Assembly: GCA_028280445.1 (NCBI GenBank)
Contig: JANQLU010000005.1
Coordinates: 62,001 to 126,000, forward strand
Source of the DNA: Pirellulaceae bacterium
Lineage (GTDB): Bacteria; Planctomycetota; Planctomycetia; Pirellulales; Pirellulaceae
DNA length: 64,000 nucleotides
Direction: 5' to 3'
This document shows positions 17,903 through 26,689 of this stretch, piece after piece. The notes under the pieces are model-generated. The model had not been told where the DNA came from, did no database searches, and saw nothing but the letters and a program-made list of their open reading frames with translations. Every line of letters begins with the position of its first letter. The stretch's first letter is position 1. The translations under genes were made by a program, and so were the position numbers.

Positions 17903-19081
17903 ATGACCATGGAAAGAATCTACCTCGACAATGCAGCAACCAGCTGGCCAAAGCCAGAGTCGGTTTATCAGGCGGTGGATCACGCGCAACGTGTGATCGG
18001 CGCTGCGGTCGGGCGTGGAAACTACAAAAATGTCGTGGAAGCGCTCAGGTTAGTGGAAAATACACGCGGCCAGGTTGCCCAGCTGATCAATGCCGCAAGC
18101 CGACAGTGTATTTCGTTTGGATTTAACGGAACGGATACGCTGTCGACGGCAATTTTTGGGCTGCTCAAACCGGGCGATCACGTTGTGACCTCGACCGTCG
18201 AACATAATTCCGTACTGCGACCGCTGAAACATCTCGAAGCCACCGGTGTCATCGAAGTCACCTATGTTCCTTGCGACCAGTACGGATGTTTTGCCATTGA
18301 CGACGTCGTCAATGCCGTCAAATCCGATACGCGGTTGGTCGCACTGATCCATGTCAGCAACGTTACCGGATCGATTCAACCGATTGACGATCTCAAATCA
18401 CGGATCAGTAAATCTGGGAATTTACAAACACGATTTTTGCTAGACGCGGCCCAATCGTTGGGGCATCTCGCGATTGATGTCCAGGCCATCGGTTGCGACA
18501 TTTTGTGCGCTCCAGGACATAAAGGTTTGTTGGGGCCTTTGGGGACGGGTGTGCTGTACGTCAATCAAGACGTGGCCGACGAAATCCAACCGTTACGATT
18601 TGGCGGTACCGGTACGGACGGCAGCGTTGAATTTCAGCCAACCGAAACTCCAGACAAATTTGAATCGGGCAATTTGAATTTACCCGGCATCGCGGGTCTG
18701 AACGCGGGTATCCAGTTTTTGAACAGTGAGCAAGGAAAGGCGGCTCACAAAAACTGGCGCTCTCTTTCACAACTGCTGCTCGATGGTTTACTTTCGATCG
18801 ACGGTATCACCATCCAGGGGAAACCGACGTTACAAGACCGCGTCGGTGTGTTTAGCATTTCCATTGCTGGTATCGATTGTCGCGACGCCGCCGGGATTTT
18901 AGATTCAACGTGGTCCATTCAAACCCGAGCAGGTCTCCACTGTGCTCCCATGATTCATCGAGCTTTGGAAACTGAACAACAGGGAGGAACGTTGCGGTTG
19001 AGTGTTGGGTTGTTCAATTCCGAAGAGCAAATCAAAACCACGATCGACGCGATCGGCGAATTGGCCAGAGCAAACCTGTAG
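17903..19081 (+). CDS. Cysteine desulfurase / class V aminotransferase-like PLP enzyme
   Basis: 392 residues from the ATG at 17903 (another in-frame ATG lies at 17909, and either gives a complete domain). It starts with the family signature IYLDNAATSWPKPESV. It also has the PLP-contact VEHNS, the LDAAQSLGH aspartate, and the internal-aldimine Lys in CAPGHKGLLGP. A late Cys lies in RAGLHCAP, the position of the sulfur-accepting Cys in type II (SufS/Csd-like) enzymes. The probable reaction is L-cysteine to L-alanine plus protein-bound sulfur. The upstream repeat removes any normal Shine-Dalgarno, and the stop codon overlaps another repeat copy. Confidence 0.85.
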   Translation: MTMERIYLDNAATSWPKPESVYQAVDHAQRVIGAAVGRGNYKNVVEALRLVENTRGQVAQLINAASRQCISFGFNGTDTLSTAIFGLLKPGDHVVTSTVEHNSVLRPLKHLEATGVIEVTYVPCDQYGCFAIDDVVNAVKSDTRLVALIHVSNVTGSIQPIDDLKSRISKSGNLQTRFLLDAAQSLGHLAIDVQAIGCDILCAPGHKGLLGPLGTGVLYVNQDVADEIQPLRFGGTGTDGSVEFQPTETPDKFESGNLNLPGIAGLNAGIQFLNSEQGKAAHKNWRSLSQLLLDGLLSIDGITIQGKPTLQDRVGVFSISIAGIDCRDAAGILDSTWSIQTRAGLHCAPMIHRALETEQQGGTLRLSVGLFNSEEQIKTTIDAIGELARANL

Positions 19082-19101
19082 GGCCAGTTCCCAACGGCCG
19101 G
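19078..19101. repeat. Family A repeat, degenerate copy overlapping a stop codon
   Basis: GTAGGGCCAGTTCCCAACGG matches one arm of family A with two differences. The stop codon of the preceding gene (19079-19081) is the TAG inside its first four bases. Confidence 0.7.
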
Positions 19102-19136
19102 TTTATCGAAACGGTTGATTCATTGAGCGAGATTCG

Positions 19137-19221
19137 GGAAGGTGAAACTTGGGAAGGCAAGATTCGGGAAGGCAAGATTCGGGAAGGCAAGGCTTGGGAG
19201 GGCGAGGCTCCTGCCGAGCCG
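19137..19221. repeat. 15-base tandem repeat running into a family D element
   Basis: Units of the form GGGAAGGCAAGATTC are repeated about four to five times (19137-19196). They decay into GGGAGGGCGAGGCTCCTGCC, the start of family D, which recurs at 38114-38138, 38318-38367 and 62199-62223. Confidence 0.75.
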
Positions 19222-19243
19222 CCTCAGCCAAAGGTAAACCATC

Positions 19244-19342
19244 GTGAGCGGCAAGGCGCTAGCCGCCGATATCCGAAGTTTTACCGGCGGCTAGCGCCTT
19301 GCCGCTCACATTTATTCACTGCCTGGCGCCTTGCCGCTCACA
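19244..19342. repeat. Family C palindrome with an extra arm
   Basis: GTGAGCGGCAAGGCGCTAGC (19244-19263) is mirrored by the GCTAGCGCCTTGCCGCTCAC ending at 19309. A further partial right arm (GGCGCCTTGCCGCTCAC) lies at 19325-19341. Confidence 0.85.
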
Positions 19343-19352
19343 AAATATCAGG

Positions 19353-20093
19353 CTACTTTTTTTCACCCATCAGCTTGGCGACGTGTAGTTCAATCGCCTC
19401 GGCCCAGATTTGGTAGCCTTTTTCGTTGGGGTGCAAGGCATCGGGCATGATCGATTTGGGAAGCGTACCGTCTTCGGCCAAAAACTTTTCGCCAATGTCC
19501 AGAAAGAAAACTTTTTTGTCGTCGGCAAAATCCTTGATGATTTCGTTAATGCCATTATTGATTTGTCGCATTTTCCCATCCGCTTTACGATCGCGTGGGA
19601 AGACTCCCAACAACAACACTCGCGATTCTGGCATGCGTTTGCTGATTTCCCCCAGAATGGCCTTGATACCGGCAGCCGTATGTTCCGGTTTATCTTTGCG
19701 ATGTCCGGTATTGTTGGTACCGATCATCATGACAATCAATTTTGGATTGATACCTTTGACTTCGCCGTTTTGCAATCGCCAAAGTACATGTTCGGTCCGA
19801 TCGCCACTGTAACCAATGTTGAATGGTTTTCGTTTGGCATAGTATTTCGCGAACACTTTTTTTCCACCGTTTTCCCAACTATGTGTGATCGAATCTCCAA
19901 TCCACAACAGCTGGACTTCCTCCAATTTTTTCAACTCCTTCAATTTTGCCTGGTGCCGATTTTGCCACCATTTTTGTTGTCGCGGTTCGGGTGACGTGGC
20001 TTTGATTTCTTCTTTTACCGCTGTTTTTTCTTGTACCGTCAATGGAGATACTGATATAGACAAAATCATGGCAATCAGGAGCAAGTATTTCAT
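19353..20093 (-). CDS. Secreted SGNH/GDSL-type esterase or acetylhydrolase
   Basis: 246 residues from the ATG at 20093, which begins a clean signal peptide (MKYLLLIAMILSISV). Block I holds the nucleophile Ser in WIGDSITHSW. The Gly block is FNIGYSGDRTEHVLWRLQNG, the Asn block is MIGTNNTGH, and the last block has Asp and His in PDALHPNEKGY. All four SGNH catalytic residues are therefore present. The nearest relatives by motif are PAF-acetylhydrolase-like beta/gamma subunits. In planctomycetes these usually remove acyl or acetyl groups from polysaccharides. The substrate is not predictable. Confidence 0.88.
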   Translation of the reverse strand: MKYLLLIAMILSISVSPLTVQEKTAVKEEIKATSPEPRQQKWWQNRHQAKLKELKKLEEVQLLWIGDSITHSWENGGKKVFAKYYAKRKPFNIGYSGDRTEHVLWRLQNGEVKGINPKLIVMMIGTNNTGHRKDKPEHTAAGIKAILGEISKRMPESRVLLLGVFPRDRKADGKMRQINNGINEIIKDFADDKKVFFLDIGEKFLAEDGTLPKSIMPDALHPNEKGYQIWAEAIELHVAKLMGEKK

Positions 20094-20183
20094 GTTAGTC
20101 CTACGAAAGGCGCCGGGGATCGAAAGCAATCCTGTATTCTAACATGAAACTTACAAATCATAGAGCGTTGGCGAGTGGTAGAA

Positions 20184-21302
20184 TTATTTAGTAGGGCCGG
20201 TTCCTACCGGCCGTTTTTCGGATTGGCCGGTAGGAACCGGCCCTACTGTATCCGACGTCAGACCTTCCTTCATAAACGTCACGATGTCTTTTTTCTCTTG
20301 GTCGGATAAACGTAATTTTCGCCGCAGCACGTCAGACAAATGAGAATTAGCAATGCCACCCTTGTCGTACAATTCGACCGTTTCCAACAACGTTTTGACA
20401 CTGCCGTCGTGCATATACGGGGCCGTCCGCGCGATATCACGTAGCGATGGTGTGCGAAATCGGCCACGCGATGATTCTGTTTTAAAGACGTGGTACCTGC
20501 CGAGGTCTGGATTTTTTTGATCCATTCCCACGCCAAGGTTATGGAATGAATAATCGATAAACATTGGTGGCAAATGGCATTTGTTACAACGTGCCCGACC
20601 GTTAAACAATTTGAGGCCGCGGATGGCGGCTTTTGACATCGCCGTTTTGTCGCCAGCCATATACCGATCATAAGGCGCATTTCCAGCAACGATCGTTCGT
20701 TCGAAACTTGCCAGCGCATAAGCCATATTGATAATCGTAATGCCGTCGACAAACGCCTCGCCAAAAAGCCGTTCATACTCGGGATCTTCGAGCAGACGCT
20801 CCAAAACGGCTTCGTTACTGGGCATCGCCATTTCATTTTTGTTGAGTAACGGCCCCATCACCTGAGTTTCTAGCGAACCGGCCCGACCATCCCAAAAAAA
20901 CTGGCGCTGGTAGGCAACGTTGCTCAGCGTTGGAACATTGCGGGTTCCGCGTCGATCACCAACGCCAACTCCGTATTGTTTCCCGTTGGTCCAAAATTTT
21001 TCCGGGTCGTGGCAACTCGCGCACGAGACCGTACGGTCAACGGACAGATTTTTGTCAAAAAACAGCTTCCGACCCAATTTGATTTTCTCAACCGTCATTG
21101 GGTTGTCGTCCGACTGCGACATTGCCGGCAAACCTTTGGGGATTTTTGCTTGAAACGGCGTTTCGGAATGCTGATAGGTTTTTATTTCTGCCACAGGTTC
21201 ACAGGCCGAAAGACAAATCAACGTCAGACCTCCGAGAACCAGCAAGGTTGCTGCGAAAGATTTTCGCGAGATCAGATTGAATCGTGTTTCAAAAAAAATC
21301 AT
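20184..21302 (-). CDS. Di-haem cytochrome-c peroxidase / MauG-family lipoprotein
   Basis: 372 residues. The N-terminus has a hydrophobic stretch ending in LSAC, a lipobox, so the protein is probably lipid-anchored outside the inner membrane. Two c-type haem motifs are present: CASCH at 94-98 and CNKCH at 239-243. The expected spacing, the intervening FWDGRAGSLETQVMGP and the DGSVKTLLETVELYD segment identify the bacterial di-haem peroxidase family. It should reduce peroxides or oxidise a partner cofactor. The last roughly 19 residues are encoded inside a family A repeat (20191-20246) and look like an accidental tail. It lies four bases downstream of the DoxX-like gene, in one operon. Confidence 0.9.
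   Translation of the reverse strand: MIFFETRFNLISRKSFAATLLVLGGLTLICLSACEPVAEIKTYQHSETPFQAKIPKGLPAMSQSDDNPMTVEKIKLGRKLFFDKNLSVDRTVSCASCHDPEKFWTNGKQYGVGVGDRRGTRNVPTLSNVAYQRQFFWDGRAGSLETQVMGPLLNKNEMAMPSNEAVLERLLEDPEYERLFGEAFVDGITIINMAYALASFERTIVAGNAPYDRYMAGDKTAMSKAAIRGLKLFNGRARCNKCHLPPMFIDYSFHNLGVGMDQKNPDLGRYHVFKTESSRGRFRTPSLRDIARTAPYMHDGSVKTLLETVELYDKGGIANSHLSDVLRRKLRLSDQEKKDIVTFMKEGLTSDTVGPVPTGQSEKRPVGTGPTK
20191..20246. repeat. Family A palindrome inside the 3' end of the peroxidase gene
   Basis: Complete arms GTAGGGCCGGTTCCTACCGG and its inverse lie at both ends. It overlaps the coding sequence of the preceding gene and supplies its C-terminal codons. Confidence 0.9.
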
Positions 21303-21305
21303 GAA

Positions 21306-23456
21306 CTATCTGTTGAATGGCACCTCATTAATCCAGCGAAATCCCCGGCCGGTGAGCCGAGATTTTTTGCCCGTTTTCCGCGTGATCGAAACTTCGATTT
21401 TACCGGCTGCGACCGTTCCGGCGAGTTCGTATTGATCATCCGATATTTTCGTCATCTTGATCGGAGAGTTGGGCAAAAAATTGTATTGGTGATCATCCAA
21501 AATGATTTCGTTGTCAAACTGTTCGAACGTCGCAGCGGCGTTTCCACGGCTCAGTACTCGAACCGACATCCAGTTCGATTTTTTCCGTTCCATATCCATA
21601 TTGTAAGGTTGTGATTCGAACTTGACGGATTTCCAAGCCGGAATCTCTCCCACTTCTTTGATAATTTTACCATTGAGTTTGAACTGCGTGACGTCGTAGT
21701 TTCCAAAAAGCTCGGGTTGTTGCCGCTGGTCGGAAAAGTGTTTGAATTGACGTGTCGTATGTGAAAACAAAGGAATACCAAACCCGATGACGATCAAGGC
21801 AACTTTGAAAACTCGCTGGATCCAAATCGTAATTTCGTTGGTGTAGGGAGGACGAAATTCGACGGTTTTTGTAGGTCGGTTCAAAAATAAAACGTTGCCC
21901 AATCGTCGCACCTCGGGTAGCAACAAATAAAAAGCCATCATCAACAAATGCGACGAGTACAGTTTGACGGGTATGTCGTAACAATAATTCAACATCACGA
22001 CGTTGGCCATGACGCCGACCACCACCATCGCACCGATTGTTGTCGTCCGCCGAAAAATCAATAATACGCCGCCGATGACCTCTCCAAGTCCGGCAAAAAC
22101 CGTGTAACTGCGCGATGCGCCCATGAAACTCCAAACGACATTCATCGGAGACGAATCACCCCATTTTTTGTCGAGTTGAAATTCGCCGATCGTGGGAAAC
22201 TGGTTGGAATCCCAAGCAACCTTGGCCAGACCGTAGCCCAACATGGCCAACGCCAGCACATATCGCAGGTAACTGCGCAAGAGATCTTTCATCCAGCGAT
22301 AGTCCGTTTTGCGCCAATCCGAAGCAGTCCAAATGATCGCAATCGCTAACGCCAAGACGAATACGATAAACACATTGATGTAGCTGAACGTCGTATCACC
22401 GCTGCCATTGGGCGGAACCAATTCGGTTTCGATTTTAAAAACACTCTCTGCCGTCCAGGCCACGATCGGTTTGAGACCCTGTTGGTGCCAAGCCGCTAGT
22501 TTGTTTCCGAGATAAGGAATCAACCTCGAAAAAGGCGACGGCAAACAGTACAGCAACCAGTAAGCAAATGAAAAACGAAACGCAAACTTGGCAACGTGTC
22601 CCGAAACCCATCTGGTTTCCTTTTCTTCGCCTTTGAGCATGACTTCGGTCTCGCGCGGCGGGATTGTCGACAAAACAAACAAAACTACGGCAATCAGCGG
22701 CAACCACAACCAATGTGTCCAAAAAGGTTGTTGAGGTGCATGTTCCGCTTCGCCGAGCGCTCTCATGACGGCCTCGGGCATGCGAAACCGCGATGCACGA
22801 GAACTGCTTTTTTTGGAAGATTTGTTTTTCGAACCTGCCGGTTTCGCATCCGTTGTCGGCGTGTTTTTATCAACCTCGACAAAAGACGCATCATCAATCC
22901 AGGCTTTGCCAACTCCTATCAAAAACATTCCAATCACAATGCGCTCTGCGTCGTCATCGATTTTGAGCGTAATCTCATAATGTTTCCATTGATCATTGCG
23001 AATCGGTCGATCTCGCATATTGTCGAACGCGCCGTACTGAACTTTCCCATTAGCATCTTTGGCACGATCGACGCGAAACCAAAGCTGTGCCTTGGCCGCA
23101 GAATCCAGCTGCTCTGTTCGCACGGCTGCTCGAAATCGCACCGTTTTTCCCCGCCACGGCTTGCCGTCGATTGACTGCATCAAATTGGAAAACACACTTC
23201 GGGCTTCAGGATCAGAGACCGTTGCATCAATCAAGGCCGACGACTCGCCAGCAAATTTTTCCTTGGTATCAACGCTGACTTTGCCACCCGATGCGGAATT
23301 AAAAAACCAGCCTTCCGGCGTTCTGTTGTCGGCCGCTTTTTCAAACTGTGCGTTTTTGAGAACGTCGGTCGAAACCGGATCCTGGGCCGCGATCTGACAA
23401 ACCAACGGCATGCAACAAAAAACAACGATAGAGCGCAGAAGAAAAATTCGACTCAT
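21306..23456 (-). CDS. Membrane protein with carbohydrate-binding-like ectodomain and DoxX-like region
   Basis: 716 residues. A signal peptide (to IAAQ) is followed by a jelly-roll-like domain (about 30-195: VLKNAQFEKAADNRTPEGWFF, then AVRTEQ and WKHYEITLKIDDDAERIVIG), which resembles carbohydrate-binding modules. A Ser/Lys linker leads to a multi-helix membrane part. Its section with YVLALAMLGYGLAKV and FAGLGEVIGGVLLIFRRTT resembles DoxX/quinol-oxidase-associated membrane proteins. The last 130 residues are soluble. The gene sits between the peroxidase (4 bases) and the GcvH-like gene (25 bases), all on the minus strand, so a shared redox or envelope role is plausible. The precise function is unknown. 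Confidence 0.7.
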   Translation of the reverse strand: MSRIFLLRSIVVFCCMPLVCQIAAQDPVSTDVLKNAQFEKAADNRTPEGWFFNSASGGKVSVDTKEKFAGESSALIDATVSDPEARSVFSNLMQSIDGKPWRGKTVRFRAAVRTEQLDSAAKAQLWFRVDRAKDANGKVQYGAFDNMRDRPIRNDQWKHYEITLKIDDDAERIVIGMFLIGVGKAWIDDASFVEVDKNTPTTDAKPAGSKNKSSKKSSSRASRFRMPEAVMRALGEAEHAPQQPFWTHWLWLPLIAVVLFVLSTIPPRETEVMLKGEEKETRWVSGHVAKFAFRFSFAYWLLYCLPSPFSRLIPYLGNKLAAWHQQGLKPIVAWTAESVFKIETELVPPNGSGDTTFSYINVFIVFVLALAIAIIWTASDWRKTDYRWMKDLLRSYLRYVLALAMLGYGLAKVAWDSNQFPTIGEFQLDKKWGDSSPMNVVWSFMGASRSYTVFAGLGEVIGGVLLIFRRTTTIGAMVVVGVMANVVMLNYCYDIPVKLYSSHLLMMAFYLLLPEVRRLGNVLFLNRPTKTVEFRPPYTNEITIWIQRVFKVALIVIGFGIPLFSHTTRQFKHFSDQRQQPELFGNYDVTQFKLNGKIIKEVGEIPAWKSVKFESQPYNMDMERKKSNWMSVRVLSRGNAAATFEQFDNEIILDDHQYNFLPNSPIKMTKISDDQYELAGTVAAGKIEVSITRKTGKKSRLTGRGFRWINEVPFNR

Positions 23457-23481
23457 GCTTGGCTCGCCCCGTGCTAACTGG

Positions 23482-23943
23482 TTATTCGTTCATTTGGCCT
23501 TTGATGGTCCGCTGGGTTTTCTTCCAAACATCTTCGAGATGATCCACGTACTGCTGGGTTGACATCAGGCCGTCGTTGGCAATGTTCATTTCAAACAGCC
23601 AACCGTTACCGTATTTGTCAACGTTGATCGCCGACGGATCTAACATGATTTCTTCGTTAAAACGCAGGAGTTTTCCAGGGGCCGGTGCATACAAGGCACT
23701 CTCGGCTTTTTTACTTTCAATCGAGCCAAATTCCTGCTTTTCCGTCAGTGTTGTCGGTGCATCGACCAGCCAGTCGAGAAAATAAACGTCCTGAAGCAAT
23801 CGAACGGCGTAAGCAGTGAATCCAAATCGATAACATCCATCTTCATTGACGGATTGCGCCCACATATGGTTGGAACAATATGATCGATCGTTTGGAAACT
23901 CAGCTTCGAATTCGCCCATCATGAACGTGAGTTGGTCGCTCAT
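23482..23943 (-). CDS. GcvH-like lipoyl-domain protein
   Basis: 153 residues. The central portion (about 35-120) is the glycine-cleavage H-protein fold. It contains GFTAYAVRLLQDVYFLDW and the lipoyl-lysine hairpin GSIESKKAESALYAP, where Lys79 aligns with the modified lysine, followed by PGKLLRFNEE and the GNGWLFEM strand. It differs from standard GcvH in its N-terminus, which carries extra Cys residues, and in having no gcvT or gcvP nearby. Its ATG shares a base with the stop of the radical SAM gene (TAATG arrangement), so the two are translationally coupled. It may be a dedicated lipoyl carrier instead of part of glycine cleavage. Confidence 0.82.
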   Translation of the reverse strand: MSDQLTFMMGEFEAEFPNDRSYCSNHMWAQSVNEDGCYRFGFTAYAVRLLQDVYFLDWLVDAPTTLTEKQEFGSIESKKAESALYAPAPGKLLRFNEEIMLDPSAINVDKYGNGWLFEMNIANDGLMSTQQYVDHLEDVWKKTQRTIKGQMNE

Positions 23944-25250
23944 TATGTATAACGAACTCCTTGGTGCTGTTCTTCGAAGAACGGCGGGAGCAAACCGTCA
24001 ACGCGCAACAAGCCCTCGCGCGACAACACAATTTGTTGGTCGTTTATCGTCGCAAAACCATCGGCAACGTGTGAATCCCAGACCGCTTGCCAATGTTCGA
24101 CAATATCGACATTAAATTTGTTGTCGAAATACGCGCGATCCAGATATCCACGTTTGAGTTGCAATATCATTTCGCGAATCAAACATTGATGTTCGGTCGG
24201 TCGATAGGCTCGACCCAAAGGCAATTCACCGCGCTCGTTGAGATCACCCGTGTAGTCATTCCATTCCGGCTTGTTTTGATAATGAACACCACTGATATGT
24301 CCGAAACTGGCGATACCTGTCGCCAATAAATCGGCGCCCTGCCACACATTATCTCGGTAGCTGAAATTGACTTTGTCTTTATCTTTGACCAATGTATAGG
24401 CGCTGCTGACGTGATAGCCGGCGTCGGTCAATTCATCGAACGCGTAACTGACCCAATCGCGTTTCAGCGGCCAGTCGGCAACCGGCGTCTCGATTTTGTT
24501 ACCCAAAATGTCTTTGGAATAAACCGTGTTAAATGGTAATTCCATTTGGTAAATGGTGACGCTATCGGGAGACATCTTTTTGACTTCTTCGATGTTGTAT
24601 TTCCAGTTGTCCCAAGTTTCACCAACCATTCCAGCAATCAAATCGATATTCACGTTGTGAAATTCAGTATTCTGAATCCAGTCCCACGCCTGGTAAACCT
24701 GTTTGGACAGATGCGCTCGACCGTTGTCCTCCAGGAGTTTGTCGTTGTAATTTTCAATGCCGAGGCTGATACGGGTGACGCCCAATTCCTTGAGGGTTTG
24801 AACTTTTTTCTCCTGCAACGTACCTGGCTCGCACTCAAACGTGACTTCTTCGGCTTGATCCCAATTAATATTCTCGCGGAGCCGATCTACCAACGATGTG
24901 AGTTGCCGCGCGCTGAGAAATGATGGAGTCCCTCCGCCAAAGTAAACAAAACGAAACGGACGGCCGCCCATTACAGGTTGGCTGCTGACCAACTCGATTT
25001 CACGCGAAAGCGCGGAGACATAGGTTTCAATTTCCGCGGCGTTTTTCTCAGTAAAAACTTTGAAATAACAAAACTTGCAGCGTTTTCGACAAAATGGAAT
25101 GTGCAAATAGAGACCCAATGGAACATCGCGGGGCGGTTGTTGAAACGCGGTTTTTACGAGCTCCAGGTCATCTGAAGTCCATTGTGAAAACGGTGGGTAG
25201 TTGGAAATAAAATAACTACCAACTTCGGTTTTAGTTGATTCGGTCGACAT
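23943..25250 (-). CDS. HemN/HemW-like radical SAM protein
   Basis: 435 residues from the ATG at 25250. The ORF can extend 17 codons further, but that would overlap the upstream gene. The [4Fe-4S]-binding motif is CRKRCKFC (Cys54, Cys58, Cys61), within the HemN-like context YLHIPFC and followed by the aromatic KFCYF. YFGGGTPSFLS, EVTFECEPGT and VTRISLGIENYND are typical of the HemN/HemW clade. Members are coproporphyrinogen dehydrogenases, haem chaperones or methyltransferases, so the reaction cannot be fixed. It is coupled to the GcvH-like gene and follows the PQQ-propeller gene by 29 bases. Confidence 0.85.
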   Translation of the reverse strand: MSTESTKTEVGSYFISNYPPFSQWTSDDLELVKTAFQQPPRDVPLGLYLHIPFCRKRCKFCYFKVFTEKNAAEIETYVSALSREIELVSSQPVMGGRPFRFVYFGGGTPSFLSARQLTSLVDRLRENINWDQAEEVTFECEPGTLQEKKVQTLKELGVTRISLGIENYNDKLLEDNGRAHLSKQVYQAWDWIQNTEFHNVNIDLIAGMVGETWDNWKYNIEEVKKMSPDSVTIYQMELPFNTVYSKDILGNKIETPVADWPLKRDWVSYAFDELTDAGYHVSSAYTLVKDKDKVNFSYRDNVWQGADLLATGIASFGHISGVHYQNKPEWNDYTGDLNERGELPLGRAYRPTEHQCLIREMILQLKRGYLDRAYFDNKFNVDIVEHWQAVWDSHVADGFATINDQQIVLSREGLLRVDGLLPPFFEEQHQGVRYT

Positions 25251-25279
25251 GGATTTCCGGCCGTTGTTAAAAGTAACTG

Positions 25280-26422
25280 CTACTCGTCTTTGGTTAGACA
25301 ATAAACCGTGCCACGCATTGTCGCAATGACAACTTTTCCATCCGCGATGGCCGGCGAACCTCGAAACCCACCAGAAAACTGTTTTTCAAAGACTTTTTTG
25401 CCGTCGGCCAGGTTGAGGATGTAGAAATGGCCTGTATTTCCCAGAACCACAACGCGATCGCCAACGATCACCGGCGAAGTATCAATTCCGCTTTTGGCTG
25501 TAAACGTCCAATTCGTTTCGCCAGTTACAGAATCCAACGAAATAACTTTGCGACGACCGGTCCCAAAAATGACATGCGTTTTACCTTTGTATTTGACGGC
25601 AGCCGCATTGGATTTGATTTGTTCAGGCTCTTCGAATTTCCAACCCGCTTTGGCCTTTTTCCAATTCACCGACAGAAATCCCAACTGACCTGTTCCAAAA
25701 AAAACTTTGTCTCCGATGGCCGTTGCTGAACATTCGGTTTGCGCTTCGAGCGTGACGGTACTGATTTCGGTTCCTTTGTCGAGATCGACGATGTGTAAAT
25801 CGCCATCACACCCCGTGACAAACGCACGGTTTTCAACGACCGTTGGCATACAACGAATTTCGTCGGCCGCTTCGAAACGCCAAACTTCCTTGCCAGTTTT
25901 GGCGTTAATTCCATACAGCCTGGCGTCTTCGGCACCGAGGATCACTTTGTCTTTGTAAAAATTAACGCTCGCAGTAATGGGGCCTTCGGCTTCGAACGTC
26001 CATTGCAACTCACCTTTCGTGTTGACGCAGTACAGTTTTCCATCAAGGTCGCCAATGTAAATAAGGCCATTTTTGACAGCCGCCGATCCCACGAATCCCA
26101 ATGTCGGTTTTTCTTTTGGGAATTTCCATTTCTGTTTACCGTCATTCAGATCGAAAGCGTATAACGTCCCGTTGCCTTCACCGATATAAACGACACCATT
26201 TGAAATCACTGGTGAACCGTCGAAGCCGCCGTTTTTGATTTTTTGCTTCCAGGCAATTTTCAGTTTGTCACTAATTTTTCCAGCGGCAACACCGGTTGCC
26301 GATGCGTCACCACGAAATATCGGCCAATTTTTTTCACGCGATTGCCCCCAAGTGAAACTGCAAGCGGAAAAAATAAATACAACCAGCAATCCGACCAATC
26401 GAATTTTGAATTGTGTGTTCAT
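25280..26422 (-). CDS. Secreted PQQ-like beta-propeller protein (WD40/BamB-like)
   Basis: 380 residues with a signal peptide containing a Cys (FSACSFTWGQ), possibly a lipobox. At least seven repeats share the PQQ-propeller strand motif. Examples are KWKFPKEKPTLGFVGSAAVKNGLIYIGD, LYCVNTKGELQWTFEAEG, and TGETNWTFTAKSGIDTSPVIVGDRVVV. The Trp/Gly-rich W-x-F pattern ends each blade. No dehydrogenase catalytic residues are seen, so a binding or scaffold role in the envelope is likely. It is the promoter-proximal gene of the minus-strand operon running to the peroxidase. Confidence 0.85.
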   Translation of the reverse strand: MNTQFKIRLVGLLVVFIFSACSFTWGQSREKNWPIFRGDASATGVAAGKISDKLKIAWKQKIKNGGFDGSPVISNGVVYIGEGNGTLYAFDLNDGKQKWKFPKEKPTLGFVGSAAVKNGLIYIGDLDGKLYCVNTKGELQWTFEAEGPITASVNFYKDKVILGAEDARLYGINAKTGKEVWRFEAADEIRCMPTVVENRAFVTGCDGDLHIVDLDKGTEISTVTLEAQTECSATAIGDKVFFGTGQLGFLSVNWKKAKAGWKFEEPEQIKSNAAAVKYKGKTHVIFGTGRRKVISLDSVTGETNWTFTAKSGIDTSPVIVGDRVVVLGNTGHFYILNLADGKKVFEKQFSGGFRGSPAIADGKVVIATMRGTVYCLTKDE

Positions 26423-26497
26423 AACGAGATTTTTATTCCGTATTGTGACGCCTGAATTGACTCAATTAATTTGCAAACCATGAGTGTTGTCGGAGAT

Positions 26498-26580
26498 CGC
26501 AACCCGAAGCGTGAGCGAGGGACCGAACAACTTGTAAATGTACGACAAAATTTGGTCCCTCGCTCACGCTTCGGGTTAAG
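26498..26580. repeat. Dispersed palindrome, family B (TCGCAACCCGAAGCGTGAGC arms)
   Basis: The left arm (26498-26523) and right arm (26555-26578) are inverse complements of about 24-26 bases around a 30-base centre. The second full copy is at 42875-42959. Confidence 0.88.
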
Positions 26581-26689
26581 ATTGACTACAACACTAACAT
26601 GGCACTACCTACATTTTCTGTCTTAATGAAACACCGATCTCGGGCTACGAGGGCGATCATCAATGCCATTTTCGGCGGCAAAATCTATT

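Noticed and set aside
17752..18126. 124-codon frame beginning with repeated IRQTP units
   Set aside because: It is a reading of the CAATTCGACAAACGC minisatellite in a frame that then opposes the real PLP-enzyme frame.
19410..19994. 194-codon plus-strand frame
   Set aside because: It is antisense to the SGNH hydrolase and has no family pattern.
23482..23943. Housekeeping glycine cleavage operon
   Set aside because: No gcvT or gcvP is near, and the protein is longer and coupled to a radical SAM gene, so no gcvH symbol is given.
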